From Oscillospiraceae bacterium (GTDB lineage: Bacteria; Bacillota; Clostridia; Oscillospirales; Oscillospiraceae): DNA of 17,707 nt. The notes below the pieces were generated by a model, which was not told where the DNA came from, did not search any database, and worked only from the letters and a program-made list of their open reading frames with translations. Made by a program: the position numbers and the translations under genes. Where the stretch lies: NCBI GenBank assembly GCA_017435245.1, contig JAFSFK010000187.1, positions 1 through 17,707 on the forward strand, given 5' to 3'. This document shows positions 6,530-15,193 of the stretch, piece after piece (positions within the stretch are counted from its first letter, which is position 1; every line of letters begins with the position of its first letter).

Positions 6530-9500
6530 ATGAGTTTGGAAACGATCAGTTTTTTGAATATGTTTTCGGAGTACACACCGCCGGAAGCCCTGGAAGATCC
6601 TCTGGGTCAGGTGCGTGTGACCGATGCCAATATTGATGTGGTGAACCGAACCATCCTGGTGAATCTGGAGTGTCCTGAGTACATCAGCCGCCGGGATTGG
6701 CAGAGCATCAGCGAGGATATTTCCCGGCTGTATGACCTGCAAAAGGCGGAGCTGGTTCCTTTTTATAACGAGAGCCATCTTGCACAGGTGCAGCCCCAGG
6801 AACTGATGGAGCTGTTTGTGGAAGAGGATTCTATGTGCCGTGGTTCGCTGGCCGGTGCCAAATGGGAGTGGGAAGAAAGAACTTTACATATCCACCTGCG
6901 GGCCAACGGAAAGGCACAGCTGATGGAGTGCGTTCCCGCAGTCTGCCGCAAGCTGCAGAAGCAGTTTTCCGTTCCGGTACAGGTGGAGATCCACGCTGGC
7001 GAGAATCTGGAAGGCCGGGCACTTTTCGATGCAATGGAAAAAATGCGGGATGCGATGATGGAGGAACTGCCCAAGCTCGCAGTGCAGGCGGAAAAGAAGG
7101 AAGAAAAGCCCAAGGAAAGCAAGGCGATCTTTGGCAAGCCGTTCTACGGCAATACCACACCTATGTCTGATGTTACTCTGGATCTGGGTTATGTGGATAT
7201 CGAGGGTAAGGTCTTTGCGGTTGAGAATAAAGAGCTTAGAAGCGGCGACTGGATCATCAGTTTTGATATGACCGATAATACCGGCTCTGTTCGGGTCAAA
7301 AGCTGGATGGCGAAAAAGGATGCACAGGTATTTTTGGAAAATATCAAAGAAGGAATGGTGCTGAAAGTCCACGGTAAAATGATGCAGGACCGCCGTGACG
7401 GTGAGGAAGTACTGAAGCCCTTTGCGGTTATGGCCGGCCAGATGAAGAAGCGTACCGACACGGCACCCGGTGCCAAGCGTGTGGAGCTGCACCTGCATAC
7501 CACCATGAGCAATATGGATGCACTGACCAAAACTAAGGATGCCATCAAGCAGGCTGCGGCTTGGGGTCACCGTGCCATTGCCATCACCGATCACGGCTGC
7601 TGTCAATCCTTTACGGATGCGCTGCACGTGGTGGAGGATTGGAAGGGTGCGCCCAAGGTGGCAGGTACAGACCAGGACATAAAGATCCTATACGGCTGCG
7701 AGGGCTACTACATCAATGATGTGGATGACCTGATCGCTGTCCATGGCAGCAGAAATATGGCCTTCGATGATGAGTATGTGGCCTTTGACCTTGAGACAAC
7801 CGGCCTTTACCGCCGGGACACCATCATTGAGATCGGCGCTGTGCGGATGAAGCAGGGTAAGGAAATTGACCGTTTCCAGAGTTTTGTGGATCCCGGCTGC
7901 CGGCTGCATCCCAAAACGGTGGAGCTTACTGGCATTACCGACGAGATGCTCAAAGGCGCTCCTTCCATTGAGGAAGTAATGCCCAAATTCCTGGAGTTTG
8001 TGGGTGAAAGTGTTCTGGTTGCCCACAATGCGGAATTTGATATGAATTTTGTCCGCAGAACCTGTGAAAAGCTGGGACTGCCCTGGGATCAGACATCTGT
8101 GGATACGCTGGTACTGTCCCAGAATCTGCTGACCCATTTGGGCCGATATCGTCTGGATATCGTTGCCAAGGAATTTGATCTGGCGGACTTTAATCACCAC
8201 CGTGCCGGTGATGATGCACTGGTCTGCGGACGGATTGCCGGACGGCTGTTTGAGATGCTGGAAAAAATGGGAATTCAGGATATCCAGTCCATAAATGAGG
8301 CAATGCTGCCGCTGCGGTCTGCCCACCGGCAGCAGAACGTCCAATGTCAGCACATCGTGCTGATGGCAAAAAACCAGATGGGTCTGCGGAATCTGTACCG
8401 TCTGATCTCTGAGTCTAATCTGAAATTCTTTAAGAAATTCCCCAGAATCTTTAAATCCGAGCTGATGAAGTACCGGGAAGGCCTGATCATCGGTGCAGCC
8501 TGTGAAAACAACGAAGTGTTCCAGGCGGTTATTTCCGGAAAGAGCAATGCGGAATTGCAGCGGATCGCATCCTTCTATGATTATCTGGAGGTGCAGCCTC
8601 TGTCCAATAACCGGTTTATGCTCTATCCTTCCAAAGAAGGGGAGCAGCCCATCGCCCTGAGTGATGAGGAACTGCGGATGTTCAACCGGGACATCGTTTC
8701 CCTTGGCGAGCAGATGAACAAAATGGTGGTTGCCACCGGTGACGTTCATTTCCTCAATCCCGAGGATGAGGTGTTCCGTCGCATCCTGCTGGCAACCAAG
8801 AAGTTCAAAGATTGCGACCGGGAAAATCCCCTGTATTTTCGTACAACCGATGAGATGCTGGAGGAGTTCTCCTATTTGGGACAGGAAAAGGCTGAGGAAA
8901 TCGTGATCACAAATCCCAATATCATTGTGGATATGTGCGAAACGGTACGGCCCGTGCCCCATAACTTGTTTGCACCTTCCATTGAAAACTCTGTGGAGGA
9001 TCTGAAATCTCTGGTCTACGGTAAGATGCACCGTCTCTACGGCGAGAATCCTCCGGAATTGATTACCAAGCGTGTGGAAACGGAGCTTAATGATATTATC
9101 AACTGCCACTATGACGTGATCTATATTTCTGCCCAGCGCTTGGTGCAGAACTCTCTGGAGCACGGTTACCTGGTTGGTTCCCGTGGTTCTGTGGGTTCGT
9201 CCATTGTGGCGTATATGTCCGGCATTACGGAGGTCAACTCTTTTCCGCCCCACTACCGCTGTCCCAACCCGGACTGTAAGTACACCACCTTTGATGTCCC
9301 CAAGGGGTATGAGTGCGGTGCAGACCTTCCCGATGCGGTGTGCCCCAAATGCGGAACGCCCTATGCAAAAGAGGGGTTCAACATTCCGTTTGAGACCTTC
9401 CTGGGATTCGGCGGCGATAAGGTGCCGGATATCGACCTGAACTTCTCCGGTGAGTATCAGGCCAAGGCCCACGCCTACTGCACGGAGATGTTTGGTAAAT

Positions 9501-10852
9501 CCCACGTTTTCCGTGCCGGTACGGTAGGTACCGTGGCGGATAAGACAGCCTTTGGCTATGTTCTGAAATATCTGGAGGAACGGGGAAGAACTGCATCCAA
9601 TGCGGAAATGGCCCGCCTTGCCAGCGGATGCGTGGATGTGCGCCGTACCACCGGTCAGCACCCCGGCGGTCTGGTGGTCATTCCTCAGGAGAATGAGATC
9701 TGGGACTTCTGCCCGGTGCAGCACCCTGCGGATGACCCCAATTCCGACCAGATCACCACTCATTTTGAATACCACTCTATGGAGGAAAACCTCCTCAAGC
9801 TGGACATGCTGGGTCACGATGATCCCACCATGATCAAGATGATGGAGGATATGACCGGTGTGGATGCCAAAACCATCCCTCTGGATGACAAAAAGACCAT
9901 GTCCATCTTCACTTCCTCCAAGGTGCTGGGCTACGAGAATGACAAGATCCTGGGTCCCACCGGTGCGGTGGCGGTCCCGGAGTTCAATACCCGCTTTACC
10001 CGTGGCGTTTTGCTGGATACCAAACCGGAGAAGTTTGACTTCCTGGTGCGAATCTCCGGTTATACCCACGGCACGGATGTGTGGCTGGGCAACGCCAAGG
10101 ATCTGATCGTTTCCGGTACTGCCCGGGTGGACCAGACCATCGGCTGTCGTGACGATATTATGATCTACCTCATTTCCTGCGGTCTGCCGGAAAAGCGGTC
10201 CTTCAAGATCATGGAGGCCGTCCGTAAGGGTAAAGGCCTGCCCGAAGGTGCGGAGGAAGAAATGCGTGCGGCGGGTGTTCCCGAGTGGTATATCGGCTCC
10301 TGTAAGAAGATCAAGTATCTGTTCCCCAAGGCCCACGCTGTGGCATACGTTATGATGGCCTTCCGTATTGCCTGGTTTAAGGTCTATCATCCGCTGGCAT
10401 TCTATGCGGCCTATTTCTACCGTCGCAGCCAGAAGGGCGGATTTGATGCTGTACTGATGACCAAGGGTATCGAGGCGGTTATGGCCAATATCGATGCCAT
10501 CGACAATAACGAAGCGGCTACTGCCAAGGATGAAGATCTGCTGACCACCTTGGAAGTGGTGTATGAATTCTATCTCCGGGGACTGGACTTCCTGCCAGTG
10601 GATCTTTACAAGAGCCACGCCACCAAGTTCATCATCGAGGACGGTAAGCTCCGTCCGCCCTTCGTGGCATTGTCCGGCTTGGGCGAAAGTGCGGCCTGGG
10701 ATCTGATGAACGGCAGAGAGGGCAAGACCTTCATCTCTATGGAAGAGGTGGCGGTAGCCTGTCCCAAGGTCTCCAAGACCCATATGCAGATGCTCAAGGA
10801 TGCCGGTGCCTTCGGCGATATGCCGGAGACCAACCAGGTCAGCCTGTTCTAA
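6530..10852 (+). CDS. polC: DNA polymerase III alpha subunit, PolC type
   Basis: Main replicative polymerase of low-GC Gram-positives, with a built-in proofreading exonuclease. Its 1440 residues are close to the 1437 of B. subtilis. In order it has an N-terminal domain and an OB fold (about 215-310). The PHP domain comes next (HLHT at 321-324, ITDHG at 352-356) and is split by the DEDD exonuclease, which starts at FDLETTG (419-425). Downstream come a Cys4 zinc site (Cys911, Cys916, Cys938, Cys941, with Cys929 nearby) and the palm motif PDIDLNFSGE, with catalytic Asp967 and Asp969. The AGTVGTVADKTAFGY segment and C-terminal helix-hairpin-helix/duplex-binding regions follow. I see no frameshift. 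Translation starts 3 bases after ispG without a strong ribosome binding site, so coupling to ispG translation is likely. Confidence 0.98.
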   Translation: MSLETISFLNMFSEYTPPEALEDPLGQVRVTDANIDVVNRTILVNLECPEYISRRDWQSISEDISRLYDLQKAELVPFYNESHLAQVQPQELMELFVEEDSMCRGSLAGAKWEWEERTLHIHLRANGKAQLMECVPAVCRKLQKQFSVPVQVEIHAGENLEGRALFDAMEKMRDAMMEELPKLAVQAEKKEEKPKESKAIFGKPFYGNTTPMSDVTLDLGYVDIEGKVFAVENKELRSGDWIISFDMTDNTGSVRVKSWMAKKDAQVFLENIKEGMVLKVHGKMMQDRRDGEEVLKPFAVMAGQMKKRTDTAPGAKRVELHLHTTMSNMDALTKTKDAIKQAAAWGHRAIAITDHGCCQSFTDALHVVEDWKGAPKVAGTDQDIKILYGCEGYYINDVDDLIAVHGSRNMAFDDEYVAFDLETTGLYRRDTIIEIGAVRMKQGKEIDRFQSFVDPGCRLHPKTVELTGITDEMLKGAPSIEEVMPKFLEFVGESVLVAHNAEFDMNFVRRTCEKLGLPWDQTSVDTLVLSQNLLTHLGRYRLDIVAKEFDLADFNHHRAGDDALVCGRIAGRLFEMLEKMGIQDIQSINEAMLPLRSAHRQQNVQCQHIVLMAKNQMGLRNLYRLISESNLKFFKKFPRIFKSELMKYREGLIIGAACENNEVFQAVISGKSNAELQRIASFYDYLEVQPLSNNRFMLYPSKEGEQPIALSDEELRMFNRDIVSLGEQMNKMVVATGDVHFLNPEDEVFRRILLATKKFKDCDRENPLYFRTTDEMLEEFSYLGQEKAEEIVITNPNIIVDMCETVRPVPHNLFAPSIENSVEDLKSLVYGKMHRLYGENPPELITKRVETELNDIINCHYDVIYISAQRLVQNSLEHGYLVGSRGSVGSSIVAYMSGITEVNSFPPHYRCPNPDCKYTTFDVPKGYECGADLPDAVCPKCGTPYAKEGFNIPFETFLGFGGDKVPDIDLNFSGEYQAKAHAYCTEMFGKSHVFRAGTVGTVADKTAFGYVLKYLEERGRTASNAEMARLASGCVDVRRTTGQHPGGLVVIPQENEIWDFCPVQHPADDPNSDQITTHFEYHSMEENLLKLDMLGHDDPTMIKMMEDMTGVDAKTIPLDDKKTMSIFTSSKVLGYENDKILGPTGAVAVPEFNTRFTRGVLLDTKPEKFDFLVRISGYTHGTDVWLGNAKDLIVSGTARVDQTIGCRDDIMIYLISCGLPEKRSFKIMEAVRKGKGLPEGAEEEMRAAGVPEWYIGSCKKIKYLFPKAHAVAYVMMAFRIAWFKVYHPLAFYAAYFYRRSQKGGFDAVLMTKGIEAVMANIDAIDNNEAATAKDEDLLTTLEVVYEFYLRGLDFLPVDLYKSHATKFIIEDGKLRPPFVALSGLGESAAWDLMNGREGKTFISMEEVAVACPKVSKTHMQMLKDAGAFGDMPETNQVSLF

Positions 10853-10864
10853 GGAGGTATTGCT

Positions 10865-11644
10865 ATGCAAGATATCGGTACCCAATTTCATATTCGATGT
10901 AATCCCGAGGATGTAGGGCGTTACTGCTTTCTGCCCGGGGATCCGGGCAGATGTGAAGCCATCGCAGCCTGTTTTGAGAACCCTGTTCATATCGGAATGA
11001 ACCGGGAATTCAATATCTACACCGGTACGCTGCTGGGAGAAAAGGTAAGTGTCTGCTCTACCGGTATTGGTGGGCCTTCTGCTGCCATCGCTATGGAGGA
11101 GCTGCATAATATCGGCGTGGATACCTTCATCCGTATCGGCACCTGCGGCGGTATTGCCATGGACGTGCTGCCTGGTGATGTGATCGTTGCCACCGGTGCA
11201 GTGCGCTTTGAGCATACCTCTATGGAGTATGCGCCTATTGAGTTTCCGGCTGTCCCGGATTTTGACATCACAGCGGCTTTGAAGACTGCAGGGGAGAACT
11301 TGGGTTACAGGACCCATACCGGTGTGGTCCAGTGTAAAGATTCCTTCTATGGCCAGCATAGCCCTGAGAAATCTCCCGTCAGCTGGGAGCTGCTGCAAAA
11401 GTGGGAGAGCTGGAAACGCCTTGGTGTCAAAGCCAGCGAGATGGAATCTGCTGCCCTGTTCGTCGTGGCGGCTGCACTGGGCGTGCGCTGCGGCAGCTGT
11501 TTCCACGCAGTGTGGAATCAGGAGCGGGAAAAGGCAGGGCTTGAAATGCCTATGACCGAGGATACCTCAGCGGCTATCAAGGTCGGCATCGAGGCGATGA
11601 AATTGATTATTGAATCGGACAAAAGGAAAGAGATGCTCAAATGA
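10865..11644 (+). CDS. udp: Uridine phosphorylase-like nucleoside phosphorylase
   Basis: Probably splits uridine to uracil and ribose 1-phosphate. The 259 residues align along their length with E. coli Udp by recollection of that sequence: LPGDPGR (23-29, phosphate loop), [43 protein letters not shown] and the ribose-binding [10 protein letters not shown]. One difference matters. The uracil-binding Gln-Glu-Arg of E. coli Udp (after FYPG) reads Gln-His-Ser here (FYGQHSPEK), so the pyrimidine-specific arginine is not at its usual place and base preference is less certain. A perfect AAGGAGG (10851-10857) overlaps the polC stop. The gene closes the operon and ends inside a terminator hairpin. Confidence 0.87.
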   Translation: MQDIGTQFHIRCNPEDVGRYCFLPGDPGRCEAIAACFENPVHIGMNREFNIYTGTLLGEKVSVCSTGIGGPSAAIAMEELHNIGVDTFIRIGTCGGIAMDVLPGDVIVATGAVRFEHTSMEYAPIEFPAVPDFDITAALKTAGENLGYRTHTGVVQCKDSFYGQHSPEKSPVSWELLQKWESWKRLGVKASEMESAALFVVAAALGVRCGSCFHAVWNQEREKAGLEMPMTEDTSAAIKVGIEAMKLIIESDKRKEMLK

Positions 11645-11660
11645 GCATCTCTTTCTTTTT
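11621..11660. terminator. Bidirectional terminator inside the 3' ends of two convergent genes
   Basis: GAAAGAGATGCTCA (11626-11639) pairs perfectly with TGAGCATCTCTTTC (11642-11655) around a 2-base AA centre. On the plus strand TTTTT follows (11656-11660). On the minus strand the stem is followed by CTTTT. It should stop the operon in one direction and the permease gene in the other. Both stop codons lie inside the structure. Confidence 0.85.
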
Positions 11661-12536
11661 ATCCGGTATTTGAGATAGGATCACCGCCGCAAAAACCAAT
11701 ACACAACCGATGATCTCCCAGTTTGTCAGCCGTTCGTGGAGGATGAGACATCCGCAAAGTACGGCAAATACGGACTCAAGGCTCATAATCAGTGAGGCGG
11801 CGGAGGGCTGCAAATGCTGCTGGCCGATGATCTGCAGGGAATAGGCAGCACCCATCGACAGGAAACCAGCGTAAGCCAGAGGCAACCAGCAGGGGATGAT
11901 CGTCTGCCAGCTGGGTTCCTCGGCAAAGATCATAACGATTCCGGAGAGCACAGCACACACCAGTGCCTGAATGGTGTTCAGCCGCAAGGCATCCACACTG
12001 ACTGCGAAAATGTCCACAAAGATGATCTGTACCGCGAACATAAAGGCACATCCCAGCAGCAGAAGATCGCCGGTGCTGATGGATGTGACGCCCACACAGC
12101 TCAGGCAGTACAGACCTGCCACAGCCAGTGCAACGCTGATGGGGATCATTTTGGAGGGCTTTTTTTTCAGGAAAATACCGAAGATGGGCACGATCACAAT
12201 GTACATTGCGGTCAAAAATGCGGATTTGCCTGCATCGGTGTCCACAAGTCCCAATTGCTGCAGATTGCAGGCCAGAAACAGTGGGATACCGCAAAGGATA
12301 CCGGCTTTCCAAAGTTTTTTATCTGCCCAGCGGGAGAAAAATGACTTGCCGTCATATTTCTTGCGGTCGGCAATTGCGATCACGGGGAGCAAGCCGATGA
12401 CTGCCAGGGCACACCGCACAGCCTGGAAAGTAAAGGGACCGATATGATCCATACCCACACTTTGTGCAACAAAGGTGGAGCCCCAGATCATGGTTGCCAG
12501 AAGCAAACAGATGCTGGAACGAAGTTGTTTTTTCAT
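11637..12536 (-). CDS. EamA/DMT-superfamily permease
   Basis: Ten-helix inner-membrane transporter of the drug/metabolite family, substrate unknown; relatives export amino acids or metabolites. The 299 residues show the two-fold EamA repeat. The first half has [12 protein letters not shown] near the N-terminus and [15 protein letters not shown]. The second half has [17 protein letters not shown] and [16 protein letters not shown] followed by LHERLT. I chose ATG at 12536, giving [19 protein letters not shown], because an in-frame TTG at 12572 would lie upstream of or at the predicted -10 box. The last 8 bases overlap the convergent udp-like gene. No partner gene hints at the substrate. Confidence 0.9.
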   Translation of the reverse strand: MKKQLRSSICLLLATMIWGSTFVAQSVGMDHIGPFTFQAVRCALAVIGLLPVIAIADRKKYDGKSFFSRWADKKLWKAGILCGIPLFLACNLQQLGLVDTDAGKSAFLTAMYIVIVPIFGIFLKKKPSKMIPISVALAVAGLYCLSCVGVTSISTGDLLLLGCAFMFAVQIIFVDIFAVSVDALRLNTIQALVCAVLSGIVMIFAEEPSWQTIIPCWLPLAYAGFLSMGAAYSLQIIGQQHLQPSAASLIMSLESVFAVLCGCLILHERLTNWEIIGCVLVFAAVILSQIPDKKKEMLI

Positions 12537-12539
12537 AAA

Positions 12540-12554
12540 TATCACCGAGTGATA
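12540..12554. promoter_or_regulatory. Dyad between permease promoter and its start codon
   Basis: TATCACCGAGTGATA has 6-base arms around CGA. It sits between the predicted -10 box (12559-12554) and the ATG of the permease, and its minus-strand GGTGAT is the only ribosome-binding-site-like sequence for that gene. It could be an operator, or a small hairpin that hides the site. The function is inference. Confidence 0.4.
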
Positions 12555-12582
12555 CTTTACCACACCCAACAAATATTTACAA
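12554..12582 (-). promoter_or_regulatory. Promoter of the EamA permease gene
   Basis: On the minus strand TTGTAA (12582-12577), a 17-base spacer and TAAAGT (12559-12554) form a moderate sigma-A promoter ending 17 bases upstream of the ATG. Confidence 0.55.
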
Positions 12583-12589
12583 GATGATA

Positions 12590-12618
12590 TTTAAATTTCC
12601 CATCGTCTGTGGTATAAT
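12590..12618 (+). promoter_or_regulatory. Extended -10 promoter of pepF
   Basis: A perfect TATAAT (12613-12618) is preceded by the extended -10 element TGG (12610-12612). At 17-base spacing the -35 position reads TTTAAA (12590-12595), a weak match, which is usual with an extended -10. It is divergent from the permease promoter next to it. Confidence 0.7.
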
Positions 12619-12643
12619 ATGAAAAAACCTATGGAGGTACATT

Positions 12644-14443
12644 ATGTCCGATATGATTTATAAGAACCGTGGCGATATCCCTGTGGAGGATACCTGGGCA
12701 ACGGAGGATCTGTTTGCCAGCGATGCCGCTTGGGAGGAAAGCTTTGCTACCGTGGAGGCAGATACCCAAAAGCTGGCAGCTTTTGCAGGTCATCTGGCAG
12801 AAAGCCCCGAGATGTTGTTTGACTACCTGCAGACCATGGAGCAGGTGGATTATAAGATGGGTCTGCTGGGAAACTACGCTATGCGTAAAAGTGATGAGGA
12901 TACCCGTAACGCTACCTATCAGGCAATGACCGGCAAGTTTATGAGCAGCTACGTGGCGCTGGGTGCAGCCTGCAGCTTTGAGACCCCGGAGATCATGGCA
13001 ATTTCCGATGAGATGCTGGAGCGTTTCTATAAGGACTATCCTGCCCTTGAGAGATTCCGCCGGTATTTGACCGATCTGCGCCGCCGCAAGGAGCATATTC
13101 TCAGCGAGGCAGAGGAAAAGCTTTTGGCTGCTGCCGGTGAGATGGCCCAGACCCCGGATAATGTCTACGGCGCATTTTCCGATGCGGATATGAAGTTCCG
13201 GGATGCAGAGGACTCCAAGGGGGAAAAGCACCCTGTGACCCAGGGAACGTTCATCTCTTTGCAGGACAGCAGTGACCGCCAGCTGCGCAAGAGCGCATAC
13301 GAGAGCCTGTATGATGGCTTTGCGGCTTTCCGCAATACTGCCGCCGGCCTGCTGAATGCCCAGAATAAGCAGCTGAAATTCTTCGCTGAGGCAAGAAAAT
13401 ACCCCTCCGCATTTGAAGCATCGCTGGATGGGAATAACGTTCCTACGGATGTATATCTGAACCTTATTGAGGCGGTCCATAAGAATATGGACAAGATGCA
13501 CCGCTATGTCCGCCTGCGCAAGAAGCTGCTGGGCGTAGACGAGCTGCATTTTTATGATATTTATGCTTCCCTTGTCAAGGATGTGGGGACCAAGATCCCC
13601 TATGAGCAGGCAAAGCAAACGGTTTACGATGCTCTTGCCCCTATGGGTGAAAACTACCGCAAGATCCTCAAGGAGGGTTTTGAAAACCGCTGGATCGACC
13701 CCTATATGAACGAGGGCAAACGTGGTGGCGCATATTCTGCCGGTGCTGCGGTCCATCCTTACGTGCTGCTCAACTACAACGAAACACTGGACAGCCAGTT
13801 CACCCTGGCACACGAGATGGGTCACGCTCTGCATTCCTACCTGTCCAATAAGCACCAGAACCCCATTGACAGCCAGTATGTGATCTTTGTGGCAGAGGTG
13901 GCATCCACTTGCAACGAAGCGCTGCTGATGGAGTACCTGCTGAACAAGACTACCGACAAGAAGGAAAGAGCATACCTCATCAACCATTTCCTGGAGCAGT
14001 TCAAGGGAACCCTCTTCCGCCAGACGATGTTTGCTGAGTTCGAGCTGAATATTGGCCGGATGGTAGCCAATGGCGAGACCCTCACTGCCGATGCTCTGTC
14101 TCAGGAGTACCGCCGTCTGAACGAGCTGTATTTTGGACCGGATATGGTGGTGGATGACCGCATCGCTGTGGAATGGGCGAGAATTCCCCATTTCTACTAC
14201 GATTACTATGTGTTCCAGTATGCTACCGGCTATGCCGCCGCTATTGCGCTGTCCCGCAAGATCCTGAGTGAGGGTGAGAGCGCAGTGAAGGACTATGTGG
14301 ATTTCCTGTCCGGCGGCTGCACCAAGAGCCCCATTGACCTGCTGAAGGGCGCCGGCGTGGATATGACCACCTCCGAGCCTGTGGAGCAGGCACTGGAACT
14401 GTTTGGCCGTCTGCTGGACGAGATGGAAAGCCTGGTGGACTGA
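12644..14443 (+). CDS. pepF: Oligoendopeptidase F (M3 family metallopeptidase)
   Basis: Cytoplasmic zinc peptidase that degrades short oligopeptides. The 599-residue product has the usual PepF length. It has a helical N-terminal half, the zinc motif HEMGH at 390-394 and the third ligand Glu418 in FVAEVAST. The segment between them (LHSYLSNKHQNPIDSQYVIF) and FYYDYYVFQYATGYAAA near the C-terminus are characteristic of PepF. GGAGG (12633-12637) lies 6 bases before the ATG. There is no signal peptide. The next gene starts one base after the stop, so they form an operon. Confidence 0.95.
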   Translation: MSDMIYKNRGDIPVEDTWATEDLFASDAAWEESFATVEADTQKLAAFAGHLAESPEMLFDYLQTMEQVDYKMGLLGNYAMRKSDEDTRNATYQAMTGKFMSSYVALGAACSFETPEIMAISDEMLERFYKDYPALERFRRYLTDLRRRKEHILSEAEEKLLAAAGEMAQTPDNVYGAFSDADMKFRDAEDSKGEKHPVTQGTFISLQDSSDRQLRKSAYESLYDGFAAFRNTAAGLLNAQNKQLKFFAEARKYPSAFEASLDGNNVPTDVYLNLIEAVHKNMDKMHRYVRLRKKLLGVDELHFYDIYASLVKDVGTKIPYEQAKQTVYDALAPMGENYRKILKEGFENRWIDPYMNEGKRGGAYSAGAAVHPYVLLNYNETLDSQFTLAHEMGHALHSYLSNKHQNPIDSQYVIFVAEVASTCNEALLMEYLLNKTTDKKERAYLINHFLEQFKGTLFRQTMFAEFELNIGRMVANGETLTADALSQEYRRLNELYFGPDMVVDDRIAVEWARIPHFYYDYYVFQYATGYAAAIALSRKILSEGESAVKDYVDFLSGGCTKSPIDLLKGAGVDMTTSEPVEQALELFGRLLDEMESLVD

Positions 14444-14444
14444 T

Positions 14445-14708
14445 ATGGCAGATCTGTTTTTGCCCACGCTCCATACCTTTGCCATGAATAACATCTTCAC
14501 AGGCTCCTGTGGCGACTTTCGTTTCCGTATCAAACCCAATGTGGTGAAGAACGGCAAAGAGGTGAATATGGAGGAAAGCTCCATTTTCGCCCAGTTCTGG
14601 CACGGACCTTTCTGCTATGAAAAAAGCCAGATGGAGGGGGAGAATACCTTCCCTATGAGTGAAGAAGGCAGAACCGCCCTAAAAACCTGGCTGGAAGAGA
14701 ATATTTGA
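14445..14708 (+). CDS. Small protein of unknown function, coupled to pepF
   Basis: An 87-residue soluble protein starting MADLFLPTLHTFAMNNIFTG, with SCGDFRFRIKPNV, an aromatic FAQFWHGPFCYEKS segment and a C-terminal SEEGRTALKTWLEEN. There is no signal peptide, membrane span or motif with a known activity. I have the impression of similar short proteins in other gut Firmicutes but cannot name a family. The ATG follows the pepF TGA by one base, and GGTGGA (14434-14439) at the end of pepF serves as its ribosome binding site. This favours translational coupling and a real gene. In-frame sequence upstream of this ATG is just a shadow of pepF. Confidence 0.75.
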   Translation: MADLFLPTLHTFAMNNIFTGSCGDFRFRIKPNVVKNGKEVNMEESSIFAQFWHGPFCYEKSQMEGENTFPMSEEGRTALKTWLEENI

Positions 14709-14744
14709 TGTTTTCGTCAGAATTGATAGTTAGGAGGGAAGCGT

Positions 14745-15146
14745 ATGAAAAGGATTTTAACCGGAGTTATTTTGCTCCTCGGCGGCTTATTTAAGTTGAT
14801 TTATTTAATTGCGGAAGAACAATGGATAGGATTAACTGGAAGTATTCTTTTGGTAGTTGGTTTGTTGGGGTTCTACTTTTTCGTTGTTCTATCGGATAAA
14901 CAGAGTTGTGATTGCAAAGAGAATAACGGAGAAAACAAAGTGGTAATGATAGGTGTACTTAAAGGCTTGTTAATTGCCTTTTATGTCATTGGATTTTTCG
15001 TTGTAATTATCAATTCTTTGTACAAAACAACAATTTCTAATTGGGTTGGTTTTGTGTTAATTTTGATAAGTGTTGTTCTAGGTATAATCATTCCTTATAT
15101 TCTTAACAGAAAGAGAAATAAATCAAAGAGCGATTCGCCTTTATAA
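14745..15146 (+). CDS. Small four-helix membrane protein, unknown function
   Basis: A 133-residue protein with four predicted membrane spans (about 4-22, 26-50, 67-90 and 96-117). A short polar loop containing Cys-Asp-Cys (DKQSCDCKENNGENK) joins spans 2 and 3, and the C-terminal tail is basic (NRKRNKSKSDSPL). I do not recognise the family. A strong AGGAGG (14732-14737) is 7 bases before the ATG. By hand count the stretch 14761-15120 is 117 G+C of 360 (about 32%), against about 53% in a 120-base sample of pepF (14161-14280). The codon use is also different (TTA, ATT, ATA, AAT frequent), which suggests recent acquisition. It ends in its own terminator. Confidence 0.8.
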   Translation: MKRILTGVILLLGGLFKLIYLIAEEQWIGLTGSILLVVGLLGFYFFVVLSDKQSCDCKENNGENKVVMIGVLKGLLIAFYVIGFFVVIINSLYKTTISNWVGFVLILISVVLGIIIPYILNRKRNKSKSDSPL

Positions 15147-15158
15147 CAAATACTATTT

Positions 15159-15193
15159 CACCGGGAGAGGATTTCCTCTTCCGGTGTTTTTTT
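15159..15193 (+). terminator. Intrinsic terminator after the AT-rich membrane-protein gene
   Basis: CACCGGGAGAGGA (15159-15171) pairs over 13 positions (one G-T) with TCCTCTTCCGGTG (15174-15186) across a TT centre, followed by seven T (15187-15193). It starts 12 bases after the stop codon. Confidence 0.9.

Noticed and set aside
7688..11506. Very long open frame on the minus strand opposite polC and udp
   Set aside because: It lies antisense to a complete, motif-rich PolC, has a low-complexity His/Gln/Arg-rich composition, no ribosome binding site and crosses the polC-udp boundary. It is a by-product of the codon bias of polC.
12629..14584. Long minus-strand open frame opposite pepF
   Set aside because: Shadow of pepF; no start signal and no recognisable protein motifs, while pepF has its catalytic residues and SD.
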